DNA from: Maricaulis sp965228215
GTDB taxonomy: Bacteria > Pseudomonadota > Alphaproteobacteria > Caulobacterales > Maricaulaceae
Assembly: GCA_965228215.1 (NCBI GenBank)
Contig: OZ245800.1
Location: forward strand, 1,178,001 to 1,242,000
Length of the DNA stretch: 64,000 nt
Reading direction: 5' to 3'
In this document: positions 50,935 to 59,659 of the stretch, in pieces
Numbering within the stretch: position 1 is the stretch's first letter
How the letters are laid out: every line of letters begins with the position of its first letter
Translations under genes and position numbers: made by a program
Notes under the pieces: model-generated
The model's input: only the letters and a program-made list of their open reading frames with translations
The model's database searches: none
What the model was told of the DNA's origin: nothing

Positions 50935-52497
50935 ATGAGATTGCTGCGCTCCTCCGCTGTCGTGGGCGGGCTGACGATGGTCAGCCGCATCCTCGGCTTT
51001 ATCCGGGATCAGATGCTGGCGGCGGTCGCCGGCGACGGTCCGATTGCCGAGGCTTTCGTCGTAGCGCTACGTTTTCCCAATCTCTTCCGCCGGCTGTTCG
51101 CCGAAGGCGCGTTCAATGCGGCATTTGTGCCGCTTTATGCCGGCAAGGTGGCATCGGAGGGAGATCAGGAAGCAGCGACGTTCCTGCGGCAAGTTTTGTC
51201 GGTCTTGATCGTGACACTGAGCATTTTTGTCGTCGTCACCCAGCTCGTCATGCCTTGGCTGATCCTGATTCAGGTGCCCGGCTGGGACCCACTCAGCAAT
51301 AAGTTTCAAGCGGCGATACTGTTCACCCAAATCACCATGCCCTACATCCTCCTGATGTCGGTTACGGCGATGCTGGGTGGGGTTCTGAATTCCCATGACC
51401 GGTTCGTCGTTGCTGCCGGTGCGCCGGTATTGCTCAACCTCATATTGATTTCTATTCTTGCAACAGCACCGCCGGACCAGATGCAGGTCGGGCTACGACT
51501 GAGCATCGGGGTCACGTTATCGGGGTTTGCCCAGGCCGGGTTTCTGTACTGGGGGTGTGTCCGATCCGGAATCAAGCTGTCGATCGGCCTGCCGCGTCTG
51601 ACGCCCGGCGTAAAGCGTCTCATTGCGCTCGGTGTGCCCGGAGCAATTGCAGCGGGTGTCACCCAGATCAACATTATCGTCAGCCAGATGATCGCCTCGG
51701 GTCAGGACGGCGCCGTCGCACTGCTTTACTACGCGGACCGCCTGTACCAATTGCCGTTAGGCGTGATCGGTATTGCGATGGGTGTGGCGCTGCTGCCGAC
51801 TCTGACCAAGCGTTTGCGTGATGGCGATGGCCAGGGTGCTGACAACGCGATGAATCGAGCGCTCGAAATGTCCATGGCGCTCACTTTGCCGGCTGCGATT
51901 GCAATGTTCGTGATGCCGAACTTTCTCGTCGAGGGTCTATTTGAGCGCGGCGAATTCGATGCCGAGGCGTCGATGGGCACCGCTATGGCCGTCAGAGCCT
52001 TTGCGGTCGGCTTGCCGGCGTTTGTCTTGATCAAGGTGTTCGCGCCGGGCTTCTTCGCGCATGAGGACACCAAGACGCCCATGCGTTTCGCCGCGGTGTC
52101 GATGCTCATCAATGTCGTCGCGGGTCTGGCTCTGTTCAACTATATCCGAATTGAGCATCCGGATTTCGGCCATGTTGGCCTCGCGGCCGCAACGAGCCTG
52201 GCCGGTTGGGTAAACGCGCTCCTGCTGATGATCGTCTTGCAGCGCCGGGGTAGGCTGAACGTTGATGCCCGTTTGCGAGGCAAGATACCGCGCATCCTTG
52301 TCGCGGCAGTTTTGATGGGCGTCTTGGTCTGGTTCATGGCGCGGCACGCCGACACGATCACGACCTTGGCTTTGGATAATCGGCTGCTCGCCGTCGTGCT
52401 GGCCAGTGGGGCCGGAGCAGCGGTGTACGCAGTCTTATGTGTGATCACGGGCGCGGTCCGCCCGTCTGAAGTCCTCAATGCGGTTCGCCGCAGCTGA
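50935..52497 (+). CDS. murJ: Lipid II flippase MurJ
   Basis: A 520-residue, about 14-segment MOP-superfamily protein that flips lipid II across the inner membrane. It starts LLRSSAVVGGLTMVSRILGFIRDQMLA, with the family's N-terminal arginines, and has FRRLFAEGAFNAAFVPLY and the long APVLLNLILISILA-type membrane repeats. Codon usage in the middle is less GC-biased than in neighbours. It starts two bases after the glnD stop, so they are co-transcribed. Confidence 0.95.
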   Translation: MRLLRSSAVVGGLTMVSRILGFIRDQMLAAVAGDGPIAEAFVVALRFPNLFRRLFAEGAFNAAFVPLYAGKVASEGDQEAATFLRQVLSVLIVTLSIFVVVTQLVMPWLILIQVPGWDPLSNKFQAAILFTQITMPYILLMSVTAMLGGVLNSHDRFVVAAGAPVLLNLILISILATAPPDQMQVGLRLSIGVTLSGFAQAGFLYWGCVRSGIKLSIGLPRLTPGVKRLIALGVPGAIAAGVTQINIIVSQMIASGQDGAVALLYYADRLYQLPLGVIGIAMGVALLPTLTKRLRDGDGQGADNAMNRALEMSMALTLPAAIAMFVMPNFLVEGLFERGEFDAEASMGTAMAVRAFAVGLPAFVLIKVFAPGFFAHEDTKTPMRFAAVSMLINVVAGLALFNYIRIEHPDFGHVGLAAATSLAGWVNALLLMIVLQRRGRLNVDARLRGKIPRILVAAVLMGVLVWFMARHADTITTLALDNRLLAVVLASGAGAAVYAVLCVITGAVRPSEVLNAVRRS

Positions 52498-52571
52498 CTT
52501 CCCGCTTGAGCGCAGCCGGATGCGCCGCTATCACCCGCTGAGTTTCAACCTCCGTCCAAACGAGGCGTTCC

Positions 52572-53609
52572 ATGAGCGACACCCCGACCGATTATCACGG
52601 CCCCAAGCGCGTCCTGTCCGGCATGCAGCCCACGGGCAGCCTGCACCTGGGCAATTATCTGGGCGCCCTAAAGAACTGGGTCTCGCTCCAGGAAGATGGC
52701 GGCTGGGATTGTTTCTACTGTGTGGTGGACCTGCACGCGATCACCCTGCCGCATGACGCCTCCGCTCTCCCGGACGCCGTCCGCTCGGCCGCTGCCGCCT
52801 ATATTGCGTCCGGCGTCGATCCGGATAAAAGCGCGATTTTTGCCCAATCGGCCGTGCCCGAACACGCCGAACTGGCCTGGATCTTCAACTGTATCGCGCG
52901 CCTCGGCTGGCTCGAGCGGATGACCCAGTTCAAGGACAAGGCGGGCAAGGACAAGGAGCGCGCCTCTGTCGGCCTGTTCACTTATCCGGTGCTGCAGGCG
53001 GCCGACATCCTCGTCTACAAGGCGACACACGTGCCGGTGGGTGAGGACCAGAAACAGCATCTGGAACTGTGCCGGGACATCGCGGCGCGTTTCAATCGCG
53101 ATTTCGGCAATGGCGAGGCCGTGTTCCCGTTGACCGAACCGGTCATCCAGGGTCCGGGCGCGCGCATCATGAGCCTGCGCGACGGGTCGTCGAAAATGTC
53201 CAAATCGGACGTTTCGGACAATTCCCGTATCAATCTCGATGACGATGCCGACAAGATCGCGCGCAAGATCAAGAAGGCAAAGACGGATCCTGAACCGCTG
53301 CCGGAAACGGTCGAAGCGCTAGACGCCCGTCCGGAAGCCTCCAACCTCGTCGGTATTTATGCGGCGCTGACCGGCCGGACCCAGGCCGATGTGCTTGGCG
53401 AGTTCGGCGGCCAGGGTTTCGGAGCGTTCAAGCCGGCGCTGGCTGATATCGCCGTCGAATACCTCGCGCCGATTTCCGATGAATACCGGCGCCTGATCTC
53501 TGATAAGACCGAGATTGACCGCATCCTCACAGTTGGCGCCGAGCGAGCCCGCGAAGTGGCCGAGCCGGTCGTTCGGGAAGCCAAGAAAGTCGTCGGATTC
53601 TGGGGCTAG
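52572..53609 (+). CDS. trpS: Tryptophanyl-tRNA synthetase
   Basis: A 345-residue class I synthetase. The HIGH-type motif is TGSLHLGNYLGAL and the KMSKS motif GSSKMSKSD; VDLHAIT and PVLQAADILVYKATHVPVGEDQKQH are characteristic of TrpRS. It charges tRNA-Trp. The start follows a 74-base gap after murJ, where AACGAGGCG lies just ahead. Confidence 0.97.
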   Translation: MSDTPTDYHGPKRVLSGMQPTGSLHLGNYLGALKNWVSLQEDGGWDCFYCVVDLHAITLPHDASALPDAVRSAAAAYIASGVDPDKSAIFAQSAVPEHAELAWIFNCIARLGWLERMTQFKDKAGKDKERASVGLFTYPVLQAADILVYKATHVPVGEDQKQHLELCRDIAARFNRDFGNGEAVFPLTEPVIQGPGARIMSLRDGSSKMSKSDVSDNSRINLDDDADKIARKIKKAKTDPEPLPETVEALDARPEASNLVGIYAALTGRTQADVLGEFGGQGFGAFKPALADIAVEYLAPISDEYRRLISDKTEIDRILTVGAERAREVAEPVVREAKKVVGFWG

Positions 53610-53714
53610 TTCCGATACTGATTTCGGATGTGATTTCGGGGGAGACGGGACGAGAGGTCGCATGGCTGGACCACACCGGTTCGCCTAGACCTGCGTCCAG
53701 ACAAGGAGACCCGT

Positions 53715-54260
53715 ATGCGTATGTCCGCCTGGATGCTGATGGCATCTTCCGCCCTGATCCTGACCGCCTGTGGTGCCGCCGACGAGGCCGCGCCGGAGCA
53801 TGCCGGTGATCACGCTGCCATGTCGCACGAAGACCCGGCGGCGTCCGTAGCTCTGCCGGACAATGGCGTCACGCCCGTCATCGATGTGCGTACGACCTGG
53901 ATGCGGCCGCATCCGCAGGGCCGCGATGTCACGGCGGCGTATTTCACCGTCTATCTGGAAGCCGGCGCTGCGGACCGTTTCATCGCCGCCGAGGTCGAGG
54001 GAGCGGAATGGGTTGAGCTTCACGGCCATACCGTCGACCCGGAAACCGGCATGATGAGCATGCATGAAGTCGGTCCGCAGGTTCTCGGACAGGCCGGGCC
54101 GATGGTCTTCGTACCCGGTGGCCGCCATCTGATGGTGTTCGGGCTCGATCCGGTGAATGAGGGTGATGAGGTCGCCGGCCGGCTGATCTTCGAGCGCGCC
54201 GGTGCGGTCGATGTCGTCTTCCAGGTCCGATCGGTTCCGCCGGGCCCGTCCGAATACTAG
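53715..54260 (+). CDS. PCuAC-family copper chaperone lipoprotein
   Basis: A 181-residue lipoprotein: the signal ends LTAC (Cys19), then a Met/His-bearing linker (AGDHAAMSHED) and a PCuAC domain with WMRPHPQGRDVTAAYFTVY and ELHGHTVDPETGMMSMHEV, where His and Met residues bind Cu(I) for cytochrome oxidase assembly. The ATG at 53715 has AGGAG six bases ahead. Its stop overlaps the convergent membrane gene within CTAG. Confidence 0.87.
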   Translation: MRMSAWMLMASSALILTACGAADEAAPEHAGDHAAMSHEDPAASVALPDNGVTPVIDVRTTWMRPHPQGRDVTAAYFTVYLEAGAADRFIAAEVEGAEWVELHGHTVDPETGMMSMHEVGPQVLGQAGPMVFVPGGRHLMVFGLDPVNEGDEVAGRLIFERAGAVDVVFQVRSVPPGPSEY

Positions 54261-54820
54261 TCCCCGTCGCGTTTTCTGTAGGCGTCCGGATCATAGCTGC
54301 GCGGCGGCCGCGGCCAGAACAGGCGTGCCAGCCAGCCGCCAAGCAGGATGACAGGCAGCAGGAAGAGGCCGGCCGGATTCTGCTGCATCGCGAACAGGAC
54401 CACGAAGAAAAAGACGCCAAGCGCCGCCAGCGCCAGGCCGAGGCCGAACATGATCACCATGAAGGCCAGGGTTTGGCCTTCGAGATAACGGATCTGTGCG
54501 TCATGCGGTGCCAGGGCGATATGAAGGTCCCGCAGGAATACGCCGAAACTGTCGGCGCGATTGCGCCATTGCCCGGGAGCCTGCCAGCTGCGTGATCCGA
54601 TGATCACTGGATCACCGGTCTCCAGCTTGAGCCGGCAAACGATCTGGCTCTCTTGACCGGCCATCTCGATGGCCAGCCGGATTTCCCGGACCTGGTCCAG
54701 CGCGACTTGCCGGATCTGCTCGCCATCCTCGGTCTCAATGCGCAATTCACCGGCTTCAACCGCATATAGACATGTCTTGCTCGCCGCATTGCGACGGTCA
54801 ATATGTTGTGTTCCGGCCAT
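54257..54820 (-). CDS. Membrane protein of unknown function
   Basis: A 187-residue protein with a soluble N-terminal domain (about 1-110, resembling a PH-like or small sensory fold but not recognised) and two membrane segments (about 113-140 and 146-163), ending in a basic tail PRPPRSYDPDAYRKR. I start at the ATG ending at 54820, as the frame upstream overlaps the Usp gene's leader. It is divergent from the Usp gene (76 bases) and shares its final four bases with the PCuAC stop. Confidence 0.7.
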   Translation of the reverse strand: MAGTQHIDRRNAASKTCLYAVEAGELRIETEDGEQIRQVALDQVREIRLAIEMAGQESQIVCRLKLETGDPVIIGSRSWQAPGQWRNRADSFGVFLRDLHIALAPHDAQIRYLEGQTLAFMVIMFGLGLALAALGVFFFVVLFAMQQNPAGLFLLPVILLGGWLARLFWPRPPRSYDPDAYRKRDGD

Positions 54821-54896
54821 GCTGAACCCCGATATCAACCCGTTTCGGCAAGGCATTGCTGGACCTTTGCCGACATTCTCGCCAAACTCCCATCGC

Positions 54897-55373
54897 ATGC
54901 CGAACCGCAAAAGAAAATTCCTCGTCGTCGCTGATGACAGCCCCGAATGCCGCAAGGCGTTGTATTTCGCCGCGCGACGTGCGCTGGCGACCGGGGCCGG
55001 CGTGACTGTGCTGGCAGCGCTGGAACCAGGAGATTTCAATCACTGGATCGGCGTCGCTGAAGCGGCCAAGCGCGAGGCTGAAGCCGCGGCGGAAACCATG
55101 TTGGAAAGCATGGCGGAGGATGCGGAAGGCGTGACCGGTCACCGGCCGGAACTTCTCCTGCGGGAAGGTCAGCGAAGTGCCGTCCTTGCGCAATTGCTGG
55201 ACGAGGATCCGCTGATCTCGCTGCTTATCCTCGGTGCCTCGCCGTCCAGCGAGGGTCCGGGACCGCTTGTCTCGGCACTGGCGCGCGGCAAGGGATTGTT
55301 CAGCGGGCGCGCTGTTCCCGTGACGGTCGTGCCCGGCGATATGGAGTGCGAGGAGATCGACGCGCTGACCTGA
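54897..55373 (+). CDS. Universal stress protein family
   Basis: A 158-residue UspA-fold protein starting MPNRKRKFLVVADDSPECRKAL. A nucleotide-binding-type glycine region (LLILGASPSSEGPG) is present. Usp proteins respond to stress, binding ATP in some cases. There is no clear ribosome binding site, so a leaderless transcript is possible. It is followed by nfuA 68 bases later. Confidence 0.85.
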   Translation: MPNRKRKFLVVADDSPECRKALYFAARRALATGAGVTVLAALEPGDFNHWIGVAEAAKREAEAAAETMLESMAEDAEGVTGHRPELLLREGQRSAVLAQLLDEDPLISLLILGASPSSEGPGPLVSALARGKGLFSGRAVPVTVVPGDMECEEIDALT

Positions 55374-55441
55374 AGCGTGGCGATTTCGCCCCGTTATCCT
55401 ATATGTGGCTTTGACGAAGCCAGCGAGGACGGCCGACGCGC

Positions 55442-56005
55442 ATGTTCATCCAGACAGAATCCACTCCCAATCCGAATACGCTCAAATTTCTGCCGGGCCG
55501 CGAGATCGCCCCGGGAGCCCCGCGTGAATTCGAAACTGCAGACGATGCGGAAGCATCTCCGCTCGCCAGCGATCTCTTCCTGATCGAGGGCGTGACCGGT
55601 GTGTTTTTCGGCGAGGACTATATCGCCGTGACCAAGGGCGAAGACGTCGACTGGGATCACATCAAACCCTTCCTGCTCGGTGCGATCATGGACGGTCTCC
55701 AGTCCGGACGGCCCATCCTCGGCGAGGAAACCGGCGCAAGTGGCCACGCCAATTACGAGGGTGAATCCGAGGAAGTGGTGAAGGAGATCATTTCTCTCAT
55801 CGACACGCGGGTCCGTCCGGCTGTGGCCCAGGATGGTGGCGATATCCTCTTCCATTCCTATCTGTCCGACAGCGGAATCGTGCGGCTGAAAATGCGCGGC
55901 GCCTGTGCGGGTTGTCCGTCCTCGACGATGACGTTGAAGGCCGGCATCGAGAACCTGCTCAAACACTACATTCCCGAAATCCAGGCGGTCGAAGCGGTCG
56001 AATAG
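55442..56005 (+). CDS. Fe-S scaffold/carrier NfuA-like (Nfu N-domain + NifU)
   Basis: A 187-residue protein with the Nfu N-terminal domain (MFIQTESTPNPNTLKFLPGR, about 1-90) and C-terminal NifU domain with CAGCPSS, whose CxxC pair carries an Fe-S cluster. Eukaryotic-type Nfu layout, the usual form in alphaproteobacteria. It delivers [4Fe-4S] clusters to targets such as MiaB and LipA; miaB lies 3.7 kb on. Confidence 0.92.
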   Translation: MFIQTESTPNPNTLKFLPGREIAPGAPREFETADDAEASPLASDLFLIEGVTGVFFGEDYIAVTKGEDVDWDHIKPFLLGAIMDGLQSGRPILGEETGASGHANYEGESEEVVKEIISLIDTRVRPAVAQDGGDILFHSYLSDSGIVRLKMRGACAGCPSSTMTLKAGIENLLKHYIPEIQAVEAVE

Positions 56006-56057
56006 GACCTGCTGCCTGCCTTCATCCCAGAACGACAAGTCCAGGAGGGGAGACCCC

Positions 56058-56690
56058 ATGTCCGCCGAACTGACGCAGAAGCCGACATCCGAAACGCCGA
56101 TCGACGAGGCGGCGATTGCGCATCTCTTCCTCGAGGCGCGTACCTATAACGACTTTTCCGACCGCCCGGTCGGCGAGGATGTGCTCCGTCGTCTCTACGA
56201 CATCACGAAAATGGGTCCGACGAGCGCCAATTCCTCGCCGGCGCGTTTTGTCTTCCTGACCACGGACGCCGCGAAGGAACGCCTGCGCCCGCACCTGTCT
56301 GAAGGCAATCTGGACAAGACGATGCGTGCGCCGGTCACGGTGATCCTCGCCTGGGACACGAAATTCTATGACAAGATCCCGCAATTGATGCCGCACAATC
56401 CGGGCGCGCGGGAATGGTTCACCGGCCCGGGAGCCGCTGAAACCAACGGCCCGCGCAATGCTGTTCTGCAGTGCGCCTACCTCGTCCTCGCCGCGCGGGC
56501 GCTGGGGCTGGATACAGGCCCGATGACCGGTTTCGATCCGGCTGGTGTGGATGCGGAATTCTTCGCCGGTGATGCCGGGCGCGAGAGCTGGAAGTCCGAC
56601 ATCCTGGTCAATATCGGCTACGGCACGACGAAAAATCTCTTCCCGCGACTACCGCGCCTGCCCTTCGACGAGGCTGCCCAGATCCTGTAA
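56058..56690 (+). CDS. Nitroreductase-family protein (RutE/HadB-like)
   Basis: A 210-residue FMN oxidoreductase resembling malonic semialdehyde reductase. ARTYNDFSDRPV opens the FMN-binding motif, then KMGPTSANSSPARFVFL, GPGAAETNGPRNAVLQCAYLVLAARALGLDTGPMTGFDP, which is the RutE pattern. There is no other rut gene here, so the physiological substrate (3-hydroxypropanal or malonic semialdehyde analogues) is unsure. Length matches RutE (196) plus a short N-terminal tail. Confidence 0.87.
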   Translation: MSAELTQKPTSETPIDEAAIAHLFLEARTYNDFSDRPVGEDVLRRLYDITKMGPTSANSSPARFVFLTTDAAKERLRPHLSEGNLDKTMRAPVTVILAWDTKFYDKIPQLMPHNPGAREWFTGPGAAETNGPRNAVLQCAYLVLAARALGLDTGPMTGFDPAGVDAEFFAGDAGRESWKSDILVNIGYGTTKNLFPRLPRLPFDEAAQIL

Positions 56691-56699
56691 GCCGGACGC

Positions 56700-57335
56700 A
56701 TGAGCCTGCTTGCCATCGATACGACCGGACCGGATTGCGCGGCCATCATCGCCGATGCGGACGGTCGGCGGCTGGCCGGCCGGCGCCAGTCGATCGGTCG
56801 CGGGCATGCCGAACGCCTGGCCCCGCTCGTCGCGGAATTGCTGGCCGAGGCCGGTCTTGCCGCGAGTGATCTCGACCGCATTGGTGTGGCCGTCGGCCCG
56901 GGAAGTTTTGCTGGTACCCGCGTTGGTGTCGCGTTTGCGCGCGGACTGGCCCTGTCGGCCAATGCCCGCGCCTATGGCGTCTCCAATCTTGAAGTCCTCG
57001 CCTGCCAGGGCCCGCATCAGGTCTGGGTCGTTCACGACGCGAAGCGCGGAGAGGTGATCGCCCAGGCCTGGCAGGACGGAAATCCGGTCGATGAACCGCA
57101 ACGACTGACCGTCGAGGACGCTTTGCAGGCATGGCCCGGTCTGCGCAGCGCGGGTTATGCACTCGCCGGCAGCGGCGCTGGACTGATCGATGATACGCTG
57201 ACGGCGGTTACGGGTGTTCTCGATGATGACGTCCTGGTCGAGCGGACACGCCTGGCAAGCGATGACATGTCTCCGCCCGCGCCCTTCTATGCCCGGCCGC
57301 CCGACGCAAAACTGCCCGGCGGTATCGCGCCGTGA
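56700..57335 (+). CDS. tsaB: tRNA t6A threonylcarbamoyladenosine protein TsaB
   Basis: A 211-residue ASKHA-fold protein of the TsaBDE complex that makes t6A37 in tRNAs. LLAIDTTGPDCAAI and the GRGHAERLAPLVAELLAEAGL and GVAVGPGSFAGTRVGVAFARGLA motifs match. Its stop overlaps rimI by four bases, the common tsaB-rimI pair. Confidence 0.93.
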   Translation: MSLLAIDTTGPDCAAIIADADGRRLAGRRQSIGRGHAERLAPLVAELLAEAGLAASDLDRIGVAVGPGSFAGTRVGVAFARGLALSANARAYGVSNLEVLACQGPHQVWVVHDAKRGEVIAQAWQDGNPVDEPQRLTVEDALQAWPGLRSAGYALAGSGAGLIDDTLTAVTGVLDDDVLVERTRLASDDMSPPAPFYARPPDAKLPGGIAP

Positions 57336-57772
57336 CGTCGTTCGAGGTCGAGGCTGCCGGCATCGCTCACTGCGACAGGCTGGCGGCAGTCCACGTCCGG
57401 TGTTTCACACGAGCCTGGTCGGCGACCGAGATCGCCGGCCTGTTGGCCCAGACCGCGGTGCATGGATTACTGGCGAGTGGCGATGGCAAGGATACCGGCA
57501 TGGCACTGCTTCGCGTTGTGGCCGACGAGGCTGAAATCCTGACCATTGGTGTGGTTCCCGAGGCGCGCTCGCGCGGTGTAGGCCGGCAATTGCTCGAGAC
57601 GCTCGAAGAGACGGCGCAGACCGCGGGTGCGGCCCGGATCTTCCTGGAGGTCTCGCAGGCGAATGCCGCGGCGCGCCGGCTCTATGACCAAGCCAGATAC
57701 TCGGAAATCGGCCTGCGAAAAGCCTATTACGCGGACGGGAATGACGCCCACATTCTTGAAAAACGGTTTTGA
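57332..57772 (+). CDS. rimI: Ribosomal protein S18 alanine N-acetyltransferase RimI-like
   Basis: A 146-residue GNAT enzyme. The acetyl-CoA motif A is VVPEARSRGVGRQLLETL, motif B LEVSQANAAARRLYDQARYSEIGLRKAYY. The genomic link to tsaB supports RimI; other GNAT targets are possible. Starts GTG-like within the tsaB stop. Confidence 0.9.
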   Translation: MTSFEVEAAGIAHCDRLAAVHVRCFTRAWSATEIAGLLAQTAVHGLLASGDGKDTGMALLRVVADEAEILTIGVVPEARSRGVGRQLLETLEETAQTAGAARIFLEVSQANAAARRLYDQARYSEIGLRKAYYADGNDAHILEKRF

Positions 57773-57776
57773 AATA

Positions 57777-57806
57777 TGGACAAAACCCGGCGGAACCGCC
57801 TATCAC
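57777..57806 (+). promoter_or_regulatory. Possible fur promoter
   Basis: TGGACA (57777-57782) is followed after 18 bases by TATCAC (57801-57806), near-consensus -35 and partial -10 for the main sigma factor, 26 bases before the fur start. Between them lies a GGCGG-AA-CCGCC hairpin. Confidence 0.3.
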
Positions 57807-57832
57807 AGTTCGGACTCAGCTGAGGGATGGAT

Positions 57833-58252
57833 ATGCCTGACCGGATCGAGAAAATCTGTATCGAAAAAGGTCTTCGTATGACCGAGCAGCGCCGTGTGAT
57901 CGCGCGCGTTCTGTCCTTGTCGGATGATCATCCCGATGCAGAGGAATTGCACCGCCGGGCGGTGGCGGAAGATCCGCGTATCTCTCTCGCGACGGTGTAC
58001 CGGACGGTGCGTCTCTTCGAGGAGGCAGGCATTATTGAACGCCATGATTTCCGCGACGGCCGCTCGCGCTACGAGGAAGTCGGCGACGATCATCACGACC
58101 ATCTGATCGATCTCAAATCCGGCGAAGTCGTTGAATTCGTCAATGACGAGATCGAGAAACTCCAGGAAGCGATCGCCCGCAAGCTGGGATACAAGCTTGT
58201 CGATCACCGTCTGGAGCTTTACGGCGTACCCCTCTCAAGTTCCGAGGACTAG
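57833..58252 (+). CDS. fur: Fur-family iron/metal regulator
   Basis: A 139-residue repressor. The winged helix has MTEQRRVIARVL and DPRISLATVYRTVRLFEEAGII; the metal sites include HDFRDGRSRYEE and HHDHLIDLKSGEVVEF, the two CxxC cysteines of E. coli Fur being absent, as in other alphaproteobacterial Fur/Mur. The start: GAGGG is immediately before an ATG at 57827 but six bases before the ATG at 57833, so I choose the latter. Confidence 0.92.
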   Translation: MPDRIEKICIEKGLRMTEQRRVIARVLSLSDDHPDAEELHRRAVAEDPRISLATVYRTVRLFEEAGIIERHDFRDGRSRYEEVGDDHHDHLIDLKSGEVVEFVNDEIEKLQEAIARKLGYKLVDHRLELYGVPLSSSED

Positions 58253-58276
58253 GACCTCGCCCGAGTAGGATCCGCC

Positions 58277-59560
58277 ATGACCGCGCGCGAGCCCGGCAAA
58301 CACGCAATCACGTTTATCTTCATCACCGTGCTGATCGACATGATCGGTTTCGGCCTGATCATTCCCGTGATGCCGGAACTCGTCGGCGAACTGACGGGAT
58401 TGCGGGCGGACGAAGCCGCACGCCTGGGCGCGATCCTGATGGTGTCCTACGCCGCGATGCAGTTTGTGTTCGCACCGATTGTCGGCGGCCTGTCGGACCG
58501 GTTTGGCCGCAAGCCGATCCTCCTGGCCGCGCTTGGCGGGTTCACCATCGATTACCTCATCATGGGATTCGCGCCGGTCTTCTGGCTGCTGCTGATCGGC
58601 CGCCTGCTCGCCGGGATTTTCGGTGCGAGCTACACCACGGCGAACGCGTTCATTGCCGACATCACGCCGCCCGAACAGCGGGCGGGGCGATTTGGCATGA
58701 TGGGAGCCGCCTTCGGTCTGGGCTTCATTATCGGACCGGGTCTCGGTGGCCTGCTCGGCGAGTGGTTCGGCCCTCGCGCGCCTTTCTTCGCGGCAGCTGC
58801 GCTGTCGGGCCTCAACTTCATCTATGGCCTGATTGTCCTGCCGGAGACGCTGAAACCGGAAAATCGCCGGAAATTCGACTGGACGCGGGCCAATCCGTTC
58901 GGCTCGCTGTGGCAGATCCGACGCTATCCGGCGGTTCTCGGCTTGATCGGAGCCGTGTCTCTCATGCTCCTCGGGCATGCCGTATTCCCGGCGATCTGGT
59001 CCTACTACACGGCCTATCGTTTCGAGTGGACGCCCGACGCGATCGGCTTCTCCCTCATGGCAGTTGGTATCGCTACGGCCGTCGTCCAGGGTGGGCTGAC
59101 GCGGGTCCTCGTGCCGAAAATGGGCGAGTGGCGGGCCATCATGTTCTCGCTGATCCTCGGCATTTTCGCCTATGCCGCCTACGGGCTGATCACGGCTGGA
59201 TGGATGGTCTATGTGATCATCGCCTTCAGCGCGGTGGGCGGTATCGGCCAGCCCGCACTTCAGGGTGTCATGTCCCGCCTGGTGCCGCCGAACGCCCAAG
59301 GTGAACTCCAGGGCGCGATGACGAGCCTGCAGAGCCTGTCGATGATCGTGGGTCCGCTGGTGATGTCGGGTACATTCGCCTACTTCTCCGGTGAGGGTGC
59401 TCCTGTGGAGTTTCCGGGCGCGCCCTTCCTCCTGGCAGCGGGCCTGACGGGCCTGGCGCTGCTGGTCGCCCTGGCCGCGCGGGGCAAGGATGACGGCAGT
59501 GCCAATGAAGTCACACCCGCCGACGAACCGTCTCCGGTAGAGGCTGATCGGGCCGAATAG
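58277..59560 (+). CDS. TetA-like major facilitator transporter
   Basis: A 427-residue, 12-segment MFS protein of the TCR/Tet class. FIFITVLIDMIGFGLIIPVMPEL and the A motif GGLSDRFGRKPILL, then the FIADITPPEQRAGRFGMMGAAFGLGFIIGPGLGG loop, are typical for tetracycline/drug proton antiporters. Substrate unknown; native function may be unrelated to antibiotics. It follows fur by 24 bases. Confidence 0.88.
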   Translation: MTAREPGKHAITFIFITVLIDMIGFGLIIPVMPELVGELTGLRADEAARLGAILMVSYAAMQFVFAPIVGGLSDRFGRKPILLAALGGFTIDYLIMGFAPVFWLLLIGRLLAGIFGASYTTANAFIADITPPEQRAGRFGMMGAAFGLGFIIGPGLGGLLGEWFGPRAPFFAAAALSGLNFIYGLIVLPETLKPENRRKFDWTRANPFGSLWQIRRYPAVLGLIGAVSLMLLGHAVFPAIWSYYTAYRFEWTPDAIGFSLMAVGIATAVVQGGLTRVLVPKMGEWRAIMFSLILGIFAYAAYGLITAGWMVYVIIAFSAVGGIGQPALQGVMSRLVPPNAQGELQGAMTSLQSLSMIVGPLVMSGTFAYFSGEGAPVEFPGAPFLLAAGLTGLALLVALAARGKDDGSANEVTPADEPSPVEADRAE

Positions 59561-59659
59561 CCTGTCTCCTCTTGCTCCTTGACCCTATTTCAAGCATAAC
59601 CCGCGCCTTCGCGCCGCCGGGGCGCGCCATGTGATAGACTGTGCCAGCAGGCAAATTGA